A stretch of 64,000 bases of DNA from Kribbella jiaozuonensis (GTDB taxonomy: Bacteria; Actinomycetota; Actinomycetes; Propionibacteriales; Kribbellaceae): positions 930,001 through 994,000 of the forward strand of contig NZ_SZPZ01000004.1 of the NCBI RefSeq assembly GCF_005233875.1. The letters run 5' to 3'. Numbering within the stretch: the stretch's first letter is position 1; each line of letters begins with the position of its first letter. The notes under the pieces were generated by a model that was not told the DNA's origin, did not search any database, and saw nothing but the letters and a program-made list of their open reading frames with translations. Shown here piece after piece: positions 1-7,826 of this stretch. The position numbers and the translations under genes are program-made.

Positions 1-1234
1 GCGCAAAGGACGACCAGTGCCTGGCGATGTCGGTCCACAGCGACCTGCGGGTCTCAGATCTCTCCGATATGGGGAGCCAGAACCAGAGAAAGTGCCGGAG
101 ATGGCTCTCGATCCGCGCGCAAGCCAGCCACAGTTCTGGGTCGATGGTGCGGCCGCGGCAAGCTCGCCGGATGGAGGACACCGTGGCCTGCCAATTCGGC
201 GTGCCTTCCGGCATCTGCGCGAACCAGCTCGACTGCTGCCGCGATTCGTAGTCTCCGACTTCTTCCAACCAGGAGGCGATCTCTTCGAGCGGCGAGGCCG
301 CTGTTGGTGTTCGGCGTCCGACCGCCAGATCGGCGATCGAATCAAGGATCTGGGAGACCTCGGTGTGCTGCGTGTAGTACAGCGGCCGAACCCCGTACGA
401 CGCGGTCAGAGCGCGTTGCTCCCACCAGTCACGCGTCGTACCTGTCTGCGGAAGCGTCGCGTAATGCATGGGCCGGGCGATCGGCAACTTTCGCCGGGCA
501 GTCGCGGCAGCGTCTCGCAGGGCAACATCGTTCCATGAGACGCCGATGGACAGGACGACATGGTCCTCGAACAGTCTTGCCAAAATTGCCCGGTACGGAG
601 AGTCGGAGCTGAGCGCCGCATCATAGGTCGACCTGGAGAGGACGACCGGCTCACCGACGACGCCGTCGAACGGGATCGCGCCGTGGAGCCGCAGGACATT
701 GACCTGCTTCTGCGGCGGCTGGAACAGCTGTCCCAGTGGCCAGGCCGACAGTTCGGTCCGCTCGATCACCCGTACGCCGAAGTCGGACGGCAGGTTGCTT
801 CGCAGTACGTCGATGAGGTCATCTGTGTAGTTCAGCGAAATGATCAGACCGACACCGCCGGCAACGAGCCGCGTGATCGCCTTGGCAAGAGCTGTCGCCG
901 CTGCTGCTTCACCCGGAATAGCCGGGATGGCCTTCCGGATGCCGTCGATATAGCCGACGGGACCCAGCGTGATCCGAAGGGCCTCTGCCGACTCCATCGG
1001 CCACTGGCTGGAGACTGACTTGAGCCGCGACCTGTCGACGTGCGCATCGCCGGCCTTCGCGACATCGCTGAGCAGAGCCGTCCATCCGGGTCGGTTGTTC
1101 AGCGATTGGTCGACCCCTGCACCGATCAGAAGCACGAGTCGAGCTGCCTGCGCACCCACCTCGGCGGCCGTAGCGACCTCGCTCACCGAACGTCGGCCAT
1201 GCGGCGTGACCAGCCATGCCGGAGTTCCCGGCAT
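1..1234 (-). CDS. SIR2-like NAD-binding domain protein, partial (3' end beyond window)
   Basis: This reading frame is open from an ATG at 1234 to the window edge (at least 411 codons), so the C-terminus is missing. The ATG overlaps the stop of the upstream SDR gene (ATGA), which suggests translational coupling. Residues 33-55 read as the SIR2 Rossmann start, with GAGVD at 38-42 and GWTALL at 50-55. NYTDDLI (135-141) matches the SIR2 NxDxL(I/V) region, LHG (183-185) carries the likely catalytic histidine H184, and SIGVSWND (229-236) matches the GxSxxD motif. The part after about residue 300 is helical-looking and was not recognised. Proteins of this SIR2-like class are often NAD+-consuming effectors of anti-phage systems, but others are deacylase-like. 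Function here is inferred only from the domain. Confidence 0.8.
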   Translation of the reverse strand, partial: MPGTPAWLVTPHGRRSVSEVATAAEVGAQAARLVLLIGAGVDQSLNNRPGWTALLSDVAKAGDAHVDRSRLKSVSSQWPMESAEALRITLGPVGYIDGIRKAIPAIPGEAAAATALAKAITRLVAGGVGLIISLNYTDDLIDVLRSNLPSDFGVRVIERTELSAWPLGQLFQPPQKQVNVLRLHGAIPFDGVVGEPVVLSRSTYDAALSSDSPYRAILARLFEDHVVLSIGVSWNDVALRDAAATARRKLPIARPMHYATLPQTGTTRDWWEQRALTASYGVRPLYYTQHTEVSQILDSIADLAVGRRTPTAASPLEEIASWLEEVGDYESRQQSSWFAQMPEGTPNWQATVSSIRRACRGRTIDPELWLACARIESHLRHFLWFWLPISERSETRRSLWTDIARHWSSFA

Positions 1235-2175
1235 CAGTGCGTCCCGGTATTCGGGGCGAGCCGCTCTCCGTATCGGAAGGCATCGGACAAGGCCATAGCC
1301 GCCGTCTCTATCGCCGCCGCCACCCTGCTCTCCGGCTTCCAGCCGAAGCCCTGCAGCGTTGACGAATCCATGGCGTAGGACCTGTCCTCGACGATCCGGT
1401 CGGCGACATAAGTGAGTTTCGGCGGAAGCCCGAGCACCGATGCGATCAAGTCGATCACCTGCAGTACCGACAGTTGGACACCCGAGGTGGCTTGATAGAC
1501 ACCGACTGGGAGCTCACGGTGGACAGCAAGCATCAACGCCGCGCAGAGGTCTTCGACTGCCATCCACTCGCGGACCTGTTCACCCGACCCGAAGACCGGA
1601 ACCGGATCTCCTCCCAGGAGACTCGACACGGCTACCGGAATGAGCTTCTGTGCCCGCTGGCGACCGCCGACCAGGTTGCAGGAACGCATGATCACGAGAT
1701 CCAGACCGTAGGTGTCCCGGTAACACCCCAGGATCGTCTCTGCGCAGGCCTTGGACGCGGCATACGGCTGCGTGGGGCGTGCCGGCTCGCTCTCCCCCAG
1801 GGGTGCGAAGGATTCGCCGAGAACCTCGTCGGAGGACATGTAAACGAGCCTGGATCGCGGGTTACGTCTGAGCCACTCGGCCGCATCGACAGCGATGGCA
1901 ATGTTGGTCTCGAAGGCACGTCTCGGATCGGCGAGAGCCTCGTCGACGTTGGTTTCGCCGGCCAGGACGATGGCCACATCGACTTCACGGTCAGGGAGAT
2001 TCGCAAGGCTGTCCGTCTGCGAGGTCTCGATCCGCTCCCGGAAGGCCTCGATATCGGACGTGTCGACGGGACGCTTGTCCGTCAGGATGAGTGGTGCCGT
2101 GGTGTTCGCCACGAGCATCGGGATCAGGCTGGACCCGACGAAGCCGGCGGCGCCGTGGACAAGGATGGCCGACAA
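1234..2175 (-). CDS. RmlB-like NAD-dependent epimerase/dehydratase (extended SDR)
   Basis: A 313-residue extended short-chain dehydrogenase. The start is TTG at 2175, supported by AAGGAG nine bases upstream. The N-terminal GAAGFVG (about 8-14) is the NAD-binding glycine motif. SSDEV matches the T/S-D-E stretch of dTDP-glucose 4,6-dehydratase, and YAASKA is the YxxxK catalytic pair. GEQVREWMAVEDLCAAL and the C-terminal LTYVADR...YAMDSS...GWKPE segments also resemble RmlB. It probably acts on a nucleotide sugar, though the typical NNYGP loop is altered to CNLVG. It is the first gene of a two-gene unit whose second member is the SIR2-like protein. No other sugar-nucleotide genes lie alongside. 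Confidence 0.75.
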   Translation of the reverse strand: MSAILVHGAAGFVGSSLIPMLVANTTAPLILTDKRPVDTSDIEAFRERIETSQTDSLANLPDREVDVAIVLAGETNVDEALADPRRAFETNIAIAVDAAEWLRRNPRSRLVYMSSDEVLGESFAPLGESEPARPTQPYAASKACAETILGCYRDTYGLDLVIMRSCNLVGGRQRAQKLIPVAVSSLLGGDPVPVFGSGEQVREWMAVEDLCAALMLAVHRELPVGVYQATSGVQLSVLQVIDLIASVLGLPPKLTYVADRIVEDRSYAMDSSTLQGFGWKPESRVAAAIETAAMALSDAFRYGERLAPNTGTH

Positions 2176-2298
2176 GCTGGCTGGCTCCTTCTCTGAACGC
2201 AGATGAGGGTCCTCATCATCGCTGCGACAGCGACCAGGGACAAGGGTCGCACCGAGAACGCCCCGGCCGGGCGGACCACATACGCAGCGTCCGGCGGG

Positions 2299-2799
2299 TC
2301 AGCTACGGCGGCGGAAGCGGGACCTGAACTTGCCGTCGTACTCGAGGTGCATGTAGCCCGAGGAATGGACGCCGACGGCGAAGAAGCCGACGAGGACGAA
2401 GACGATCCCGGCGACCATCGAGATGTGCCAGAAGGCGGCCGCGATGCCCACGAAGGCCGAGCCCTGGGCGATCGCCTTCGCGACCGCGACGAGGCCGGAC
2501 CTGGTCACCCGGCGGCGGAACTCCTCCTGCCGGTTCAGGACGAGGAGCGCGGCGAGCAGCGGGATCGAGACGGCAAACGCGATCACGCAGATCTTCGCCG
2601 GCAGGTCGAGCGGGGACGAGGTCAGGAACGGTTGTACGACGACCAGGCCGGCCGCGGCCAGTCCGCCGTAGATCAGGTTCGACTGCCGGATCCACTCCTC
2701 CTGGGAGGCCGGGTCGGAGGTGGCGTCCTCGACTTCCTGCTGGATGCGTTCGGCTTCCGCCTCGGCGTCCGCGCGGTGGGTCTGCTCCGCCTCGTCCAT
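2299..2799 (-). CDS. Predicted membrane protein with charged N-terminal helix
   Basis: A 166-residue protein with a long Glu/Ala-rich, coiled-coil-like N-terminus (about 1-40). Two hydrophobic segments follow (about 45-62 and 70-90), then an Arg-rich loop, then two more near 110-145. It ends in a basic tail (RSRFRRRS). The ATG at 2799 has GGGAGG just upstream. The family was not recognised. It is divergent from the methyltransferase at 2897 with a 97-bp gap. It lies upstream of the SDR/SIR2 pair on the same strand, separated by 123 bp in which no terminator was seen. Confidence 0.6.
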   Translation of the reverse strand: MDEAEQTHRADAEAEAERIQQEVEDATSDPASQEEWIRQSNLIYGGLAAAGLVVVQPFLTSSPLDLPAKICVIAFAVSIPLLAALLVLNRQEEFRRRVTRSGLVAVAKAIAQGSAFVGIAAAFWHISMVAGIVFVLVGFFAVGVHSSGYMHLEYDGKFRSRFRRRS

Positions 2800-2896
2800 C
2801 AGCCATCCTCCCGTCGGTCGCTGCCGTCGTCGGAATTGGGTGGTCAGGCGGACGACAGCGAGCCATAGTAAGCGCTCGACGACGGTGGAGGTCCGC

Positions 2897-3640
2897 GTGA
2901 GGTACTACTACGCCGAGCACGAGGCGGCGTACCAGCGCCTCGTGCAGCAGGGCCTGACCCAGTGGAGCGACCTCTTCGGGGAGACCGACGAGTACGACGT
3001 CTTCCCGAACCGCCCGTTCCTCGAGCGCGTGCTCCCGCAGCTGGATCTCCCGCCAGAGCCCGCCGTACTGGAATACGGCTGCGGCACCGGCCCCGCGGCA
3101 TGCTTCCTGGCCGCACGAGGCTTCCGGGTCGACGCAATCGACCTCATCCCCGAGGCGATCACACTGGCCCGACGATTCGCCCGGCAGCGCGGCGTGGACG
3201 TCAACTTCAGCGTGCAGGACGTCTGCGCAATGGGTGCCGCCAGCAAGCAGTACGACGTCATCCTCGACAGCTACTGCCTCCAGTCCAGCGTCACGGACAC
3301 CGACCGCGCCAGCCTGCTCGCCGCCGTACGCGACCGCCTGAAGAGCAGCGGCTACTACATCCTCTCCACCGCGATGTACGACCCGGACCGCATCTACGAA
3401 GACAACTTCCGGTACGACGCCACCACCGGCATCTGCTACCAGGCCGCCGATCCGGCCGACGACGCTTTCCAGCTCGACGGCACCTGGTACCTCCCCCACC
3501 GCCGCCACCTACAGCCCGCCGCCCTACGAGCCGAATTGGAGTCCGCTGGCCTCCACGTCCTCTCCCAACTGGGCGGCGACGTCATCTGCCGTCAGGGGAC
3601 CTCGGGTCCGGCATCTTCGGGAGTCCGCGTCTTAGAGTGA
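2897..3640 (+). CDS. Class I SAM-dependent methyltransferase
   Basis: A 247-residue protein. The frame is open further upstream, but GTG at 2897 follows GGAGG by six bases and gives a normal N-terminus (RYYYAEHEAAYQRL). VLEYGCGTG is the SAM-binding motif I, DAIDLIPEAI carries the acidic residue after strand 2, and VILDSYCLQS is the motif IV region. The substrate is not evident. It reads on the same strand as the membrane protein and PrsW genes that follow, 23 bp away, so co-transcription is plausible. Confidence 0.75.
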   Translation: MRYYYAEHEAAYQRLVQQGLTQWSDLFGETDEYDVFPNRPFLERVLPQLDLPPEPAVLEYGCGTGPAACFLAARGFRVDAIDLIPEAITLARRFARQRGVDVNFSVQDVCAMGAASKQYDVILDSYCLQSSVTDTDRASLLAAVRDRLKSSGYYILSTAMYDPDRIYEDNFRYDATTGICYQAADPADDAFQLDGTWYLPHRRHLQPAALRAELESAGLHVLSQLGGDVICRQGTSGPASSGVRVLE

Positions 3641-3663
3641 CTGCTACGGCTTAGGAGGGCGTG

Positions 3664-4287
3664 ATGGTCGTGAGTACGCGGGAATGGGTGCCGGTCGAAC
3701 ACCGGTGGTTCGGGCTGGATCGGCGGACGTTCAAGGCTGGGTTCTCGGCGCTCGGGATCGCTCTCCTGCTGATCTACGGCTGGCAGGGGCTGAACGCGGC
3801 GATTCCGTGGCACAACGAGATCCGGGCCGGGCAGGTACTCGACCTGGGCGATGGTGCGACGGCGGTGCCGCCCGTTGGGTGGCAGCTCGAGCAGGGGACG
3901 CTTGTGGGCGGCGCGGGGGCGAGCGCGACCAGCCTGCAGGTGCTGCTGGCACAGGGCGGCGCGACGATCGAGTTGATCGGTACGGCGTTCGACGGCAGCG
4001 CGGACGCGTTCCTCGACCAGGTGCATCGGTCGCAAGGCAGTCCGCCGGGCGTTACCTCGGCGCGTGGCACGCTGACCACCGACTCGGGGCTGGTCGGGGT
4101 GGTCGAGAGCGGGAGCGGTCCGAGCGGCGATGGTGTCGACGTGGCGTTCAAGATGGGTACGGGTGATGCCGTCGACAGTGCGCCGGCGCTGCTGGTCCGG
4201 GTGCGTACGGCGTCCGGGCAGTTCGAGCGCTATCAGGAACAGGTCGGCACGATGTTGCGCAGCATCACCCCGGGAGCGGCGCGATGA
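3664..4287 (+). CDS. Membrane-anchored extracytoplasmic protein upstream of PrsW
   Basis: About 207 residues. AGGAGG at 3653-3658 is spaced five bases from the ATG at 3664, which favours it over the GTG at 3661. A single hydrophobic segment (about residues 27-45, AGFSALGIALLLIYGW) is followed by a Gly/Thr-rich domain likely outside the cell. No enzymatic motif was recognised. The stop overlaps the PrsW-family gene start (ATGA), and the pairing suggests a partner, regulator or substrate of the intramembrane protease. Confidence 0.6.
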   Translation: MVVSTREWVPVEHRWFGLDRRTFKAGFSALGIALLLIYGWQGLNAAIPWHNEIRAGQVLDLGDGATAVPPVGWQLEQGTLVGGAGASATSLQVLLAQGGATIELIGTAFDGSADAFLDQVHRSQGSPPGVTSARGTLTTDSGLVGVVESGSGPSGDGVDVAFKMGTGDAVDSAPALLVRVRTASGQFERYQEQVGTMLRSITPGAAR

Positions 4288-5438
4288 CCGCCGTACCGCA
4301 GGAGAAGGCCGCGCAGCTCGACGCGATCGAGGAGTCCGGCTGGGGTCAGCCGTACCGGTTCCTGCAGCCGCACAACGTCGCGTTCTGGGTCTATGTGCTG
4401 GGCGTCGGCGCCGGTGCGCTGACCATGCTGCGGGTGTTCGGGCCTGGAGCTCAGTTCTACACACCGGCACTCGCGGGAGGCGTCGTACTGTTCGGCCTCT
4501 ACCTCATCCCCTGGCTGCTGCTCCTGCGGCACCACAACCGCTTCACCGCGCAGCCAGCTGGGTTGCTGGCGACCGGGTTCGTGTGGGGTGGCGTCGCCGC
4601 GACGTTCTGGATCGCGCTGCCTGCCAACGCTGCGCTGCTGGGGATCTGGGCCAAGGTCGGCGGTACGGACTTCGCGCAGGACTGGGGCGCCGGCCTGACC
4701 GCACCGATCAACGAGGAGTTCGCCAAGGGCATCGGGCTCGTGCTGTTGATCGGCCTGGCGCCGCGACTCATCCGCAGCGCGTACGACGGCTTCATCATCG
4801 GCGCGTTCATCGGCCTGGGTTTCCAGGTCTTCGAGGACATCCTGTACGTGTACAACGGCGCCACCCAGCAGTACGGCGTCGACCAGCTCGGCTCGTCCCT
4901 CCGCGTCTTCATCGTCCGCGGCGCCGCCGGGATCGTCTCGCACGCCCTGTTCAGCGCGATCTTCTGCGCCGGCCTGATGTGGGTCCTGGGCCGCACCCGC
5001 GGCGAGCGCAACGTCGTACGCGGCGTCCTCACCATGCTGATGGCAATGTTCTTCCACTTCGCCTGGGACGACATGGGAGGCCTCAGCAACGGCGGCGCCT
5101 GGGCCGGCATCCTCCCGTTCCTGATCGCAGCCGTAGAACTGACCGCCCTCTTCTACGTACTCCGCCACGCCGCCAAACACGAACGCACCTGGATCCGCGA
5201 ACTCCTCACCCCCGAACTAGCCACCGGCGCTGTAGACCCACCCCTCCTTGACGCCGTCAGCGGCCTACGCAAAGACCGCAAGAAGTACCGCAAACACCTC
5301 CACAGCCGCCGCAAAGCCAACCACCGCCTAGAGGCCGCAAGCGACCTGGCCCAAGAGATCGCCCGAGCCAACGGCGAGGAGTCACCCGGGGTGATCCACA
5401 CTCGCGCGGAACTGCTGCGCTTGCACAACAAGCCCTGA
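4284..5438 (+). CDS. PrsW family intramembrane metalloprotease
   Basis: A 384-residue polytopic membrane protein. PrsW-type motifs are visible in order: NEEFAK (143-148), FED (183-185), HALFS (220-224) and HFAWDD (258-263). The glutamates and histidines are the expected metal-site residues inside membrane helices. PrsW of Bacillus cleaves the anti-sigma factor RsiW at site 1; actinobacterial homologues are mostly uncharacterised. The C-terminal ~90 residues are basic and soluble-looking. No anti-sigma gene is adjacent, so the substrate is unknown; the overlapping upstream gene is a candidate partner. Confidence 0.8.
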   Translation: MTAVPQEKAAQLDAIEESGWGQPYRFLQPHNVAFWVYVLGVGAGALTMLRVFGPGAQFYTPALAGGVVLFGLYLIPWLLLLRHHNRFTAQPAGLLATGFVWGGVAATFWIALPANAALLGIWAKVGGTDFAQDWGAGLTAPINEEFAKGIGLVLLIGLAPRLIRSAYDGFIIGAFIGLGFQVFEDILYVYNGATQQYGVDQLGSSLRVFIVRGAAGIVSHALFSAIFCAGLMWVLGRTRGERNVVRGVLTMLMAMFFHFAWDDMGGLSNGGAWAGILPFLIAAVELTALFYVLRHAAKHERTWIRELLTPELATGAVDPPLLDAVSGLRKDRKKYRKHLHSRRKANHRLEAASDLAQEIARANGEESPGVIHTRAELLRLHNKP

Positions 5439-5545
5439 GGGCTGGGGATGCGCCTGCGCGACAGCCCAGGTGACAGCCCGCAAGCAGCCGACCCCGCAGC
5501 CGGCCAGCCAGCACATGCCCTGGGGGGCGGGCAGGTGCGGGCGGA

Positions 5546-5584
5546 GCAGCCGTGCCGAGGAGCGGAGCGACGAGAGACGGCTGC
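5546..5584. terminator. Inverted repeat between convergent genes
   Basis: GCAGCCGT (5546-5553) pairs with ACGGCTGC (5577-5584) across a 23-base purine-rich loop, between the convergent prsW-like and gntR genes. It probably ends transcription from both sides. No T-tract is present, as is usual in high-GC actinobacteria. Confidence 0.45.
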
Positions 5585-5611
5585 GGAGCGCGCGGGGGCT
5601 TACAAGCTGGT

Positions 5612-5965
5612 TTACCAGGCGCGGTGGAGGAGTTCGGTGGCTTCGGGGAGGGAGAGGTTGGCGCGGTGGGCGGCTCGGGCGAAGACGGTTGCTGCGGCTC
5701 GGGTTTCCTCGTCGTCTACCCGGCTGCGGGACGCCAGTACGAACGTCCCGTTCCGCCCGCGCGTCTCGACCAGCCGCTCCGCCTCCAGCTCCTTGTAAGC
5801 GCGAGCAACCGTGTTCACCGCCAACCCCAGATCCCCCGCCAACTGCCGAACGGTCGGCAGCCGAGTCCCCTGCGCCAGCTCTCCGGTCCGGATCAGTCCG
5901 TCGATCTGGTCCTTCACCTGCTCGTACGGCGGTTTCGCCCCCGCCGGATCAACCGAGATGATCAT
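5612..5965 (-). CDS. GntR family regulator, YtrA-like short type
   Basis: A 117-residue protein. The start ATG at 5965 overlaps the stop of the upstream membrane gene (ATGA). Residues 10-75 form the GntR winged helix (PPYEQVKDQI, LPTVRQLAGDLGLAVNTVARAY). The C-terminal part is only about 45 residues, too short for an FCD or UTRA effector domain, which is typical of the YtrA subfamily. Such regulators usually repress their own operon of membrane or transporter genes. The perfect inverted repeat at 6861-6893, in the promoter of the operon, is the obvious operator. Confidence 0.85.
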   Translation of the reverse strand: MIISVDPAGAKPPYEQVKDQIDGLIRTGELAQGTRLPTVRQLAGDLGLAVNTVARAYKELEAERLVETRGRNGTFVLASRSRVDDEETRAAATVFARAAHRANLSLPEATELLHRAW

Positions 5966-6840
5966 CCGGCAACTCGCTGCACCCGCTGCAACCCACGGCG
6001 GCTCGCGGCGACCATCAGCGCCGTACACCACATCGCCACCGACACCAGGAACAGCACGGTAGCGAGCGGCGAGACATACCCCGGTACGTCGGACGGCCAC
6101 TCGAACGACATCGGCATCGCCGCACCGAGCAGCCACGCGACCGTCAGCACCGCCGAGCCGATGTCCCGCAGCGTCGTCGCCCGGAACGCCTCCTGCCACC
6201 GCAGCTCCGCCTCACGCCCGGACGGTTGATTCACCCGCAACGCCGTACGCATCAGCAGCAGCCCGATCGCCCACACCACCACCGCCGCCAGACCGCTCCC
6301 GATCAGGATCCACCCCCGCGCCGGACGGTCGTTCGTACCAAGCACGACCACCCCCAGCGCGACCCCCACCAACGGCAGTACGACGCACCCGTCGTAGATC
6401 GCGATCTCGACCGGACTCAGGTAATCGCTCAACTTCCGCGGCCGCAGCGCCGCCAGCCGAGGCCCGTCCGCGCGAGAGGCCCGAACGGTCCGATAGCCGT
6501 TGATCAATGTCGCAAACCCGCCGAAAGCAGCCGTTGCCGCCAGCAACCAGGTCAGCAGCCGGGCGTCCAGCGCCGTCCCCGGCACAAACCCGAGATCGAT
6601 CCCCAGATGCACCAGTACGACGGCCGCCCCGGCCACGAGCACACCAGCCAGTACGCCGAGGATCAGGATCTCCTGCCGCCGCCGGTACCACTCGAGCGCC
6701 ACCTCGACGAGGTCACGGTCCCCCGGCAGCCCACCTCGCACGACCCGCCGGTCGACCTCCCGCTGCGCCGCCTTCCGACGCTGCACCCACAGGACGACCG
6801 ACACCGCCACCATCATGGCCACCAACCACAGCACGTCCAC
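5962..6840 (-). CDS. Polytopic membrane protein co-transcribed with GntR regulator
   Basis: A 292-residue protein, likely starting at GTG 6840. It has an N-terminal hydrophobic helix, a basic cytoplasmic stretch and about six further membrane segments. The family was not recognised; there is no ATP-binding or transporter signature. It is the first gene behind a recognisable promoter-operator (6861-6902) and overlaps the regulator gene, so expression should be autoregulated. GntR/YtrA operons often encode ABC exporters for antibiotic stress, but no ATPase gene is present here. Confidence 0.6.
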   Translation of the reverse strand: MDVLWLVAMMVAVSVVLWVQRRKAAQREVDRRVVRGGLPGDRDLVEVALEWYRRRQEILILGVLAGVLVAGAAVVLVHLGIDLGFVPGTALDARLLTWLLAATAAFGGFATLINGYRTVRASRADGPRLAALRPRKLSDYLSPVEIAIYDGCVVLPLVGVALGVVVLGTNDRPARGWILIGSGLAAVVVWAIGLLLMRTALRVNQPSGREAELRWQEAFRATTLRDIGSAVLTVAWLLGAAMPMSFEWPSDVPGYVSPLATVLFLVSVAMWCTALMVAASRRGLQRVQRVAG

Positions 6841-6860
6841 CGCGAACCACGCTCCCTCGA

Positions 6861-6893
6861 GGTCTTTGTATCAAATGTATTGATACAAAGACC
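6861..6893 (-). promoter_or_regulatory. Perfect 14-bp inverted repeat, likely YtrA-type operator
   Basis: GGTCTTTGTATCAA (6861-6874), spacer ATGTA, then TTGATACAAAGACC (6880-6893). It is a perfect palindrome, strikingly AT-rich for this genome. It covers the -10 box and most of the spacer of the promoter reading into the membrane protein/GntR operon. Repressor binding there would block transcription. Confidence 0.8.
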
Positions 6894-6902
6894 GTAAGTC
6901 AA
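6874..6902 (-). promoter_or_regulatory. Sigma-70-type promoter of membrane protein/gntR operon
   Basis: On the minus strand, TTGACT (6902-6897), a 17-base spacer, then TACATT (6879-6874). The predicted start lies near 6866, leaving a leader of about 26 bases that contains GGGAG before the GTG start at 6840. The operator overlaps the -10 element. Confidence 0.65.
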
Positions 6903-6910
6903 CCGAGGGG

Positions 6911-7339
6911 TCACGCGAAGTCGGCCGCCGTGTACGCCTTCTGCTCGACCAACACGAGCCAGTTGCCCGAGTTGTCCCGCAGTACCGCCTCCACGCCGTA
7001 CGGGCGGTCCGCCGGTTCCTGGATGTACTCGACGCCGCGAGCCGTCAGCTCGGCGAACGTCTTCCGGCAGTCGTCGGTCGCCAGCCCGACCCCGTGCATC
7101 GACCCCTTCGCCATGATCCGCCGGATCCACCCCGCGGACTCGTCGTCCATCGGCGGCCCAGGCAGCATCAGGGCCAACTCGAGCTCCGGGTGGTCGACCT
7201 GATGCACCGTGCACCAGCGAAAGTCTTCGCTCAGCGTGATGTCCTCACCGAGCTCGAACCCGAGCTTCTCGGTGTAGAACGCCTTCGCCGCGTCGATGTC
7301 GTCGACGTAGACCGTCACCAGGCTCACGTTCGTGATCAC
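6911..7339 (-). CDS. VOC family (glyoxalase/bleomycin-resistance fold) protein
   Basis: A 142-residue protein with paired beta-alpha-beta-beta-beta modules. The N-terminal VYVDDIDAAKAFYTEKLGFEL and C-terminal DNSGNWLVLVE are characteristic of the vicinal oxygen chelate superfamily. Substrate and metal use cannot be read from sequence. It lies 30 bp downstream of the AraC-type regulator on the same strand. An AraC protein followed by a VOC protein is a common actinobacterial pairing in which the regulator controls the VOC gene. Confidence 0.8.
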   Translation of the reverse strand: MITNVSLVTVYVDDIDAAKAFYTEKLGFELGEDITLSEDFRWCTVHQVDHPELELALMLPGPPMDDESAGWIRRIMAKGSMHGVGLATDDCRKTFAELTARGVEYIQEPADRPYGVEAVLRDNSGNWLVLVEQKAYTAADFA

Positions 7340-7369
7340 ATTTCCTCCTCAAAGGTCATGTGTACGACG

Positions 7370-7798
7370 CTAAGCCCCGGACTCCTCCACCGGCTTCTCC
7401 GGAATTGCGGAGTTCAGTCCCAGCATGAACACGAAGCACCCCGGGATCCGCGCCCCGGTCTGCGTCCGCTGGTACGCCGTCGGCGTCATTCCCACCAACT
7501 CCGTGAACCGCTGCGAGAACGATCCCAGACTGCTGTACCCGACCAGCCCGCACACCTCGGTCACCGTCAGGTTCGTCGCCCGGAGCAGATCGGTCGCCCG
7601 CTCGATCCGCCGCCGGGTCACGTACTGCATCGGCGTCTCGCCGTACTCCGCCGCGAAACACCGCAGGAAGTGGTACTTCGAGACGCCCGCCGCCGTCGCC
7701 AACGCAACGAGATCCAGCGGCTCAGCATAGTTGCGATCGGCAACATCCCGAGCCCGCCGCAGGTGCGGCAGCAACTCCACCGGTACGACGATCGACAC
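7370..7798 (-). CDS. AraC family transcriptional regulator, short form
   Basis: A 142-residue protein. It is almost only the AraC/XylS double helix-turn-helix (about 10-110): LDLVALATAAGVSKYHFLRCFAAEYGETPMQYV, then VCGLVGYSSLGSFSQRF. There is no N-terminal cupin sensor. The last ~25 residues form a hydrophobic tail with one cysteine. The likely target is the VOC gene immediately downstream. Confidence 0.85.
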   Translation of the reverse strand: MSIVVPVELLPHLRRARDVADRNYAEPLDLVALATAAGVSKYHFLRCFAAEYGETPMQYVTRRRIERATDLLRATNLTVTEVCGLVGYSSLGSFSQRFTELVGMTPTAYQRTQTGARIPGCFVFMLGLNSAIPEKPVEESGA

Positions 7799-7826
7799 GC
7801 TTCGAGCCTAGCCGCCGCGGAGGAAC

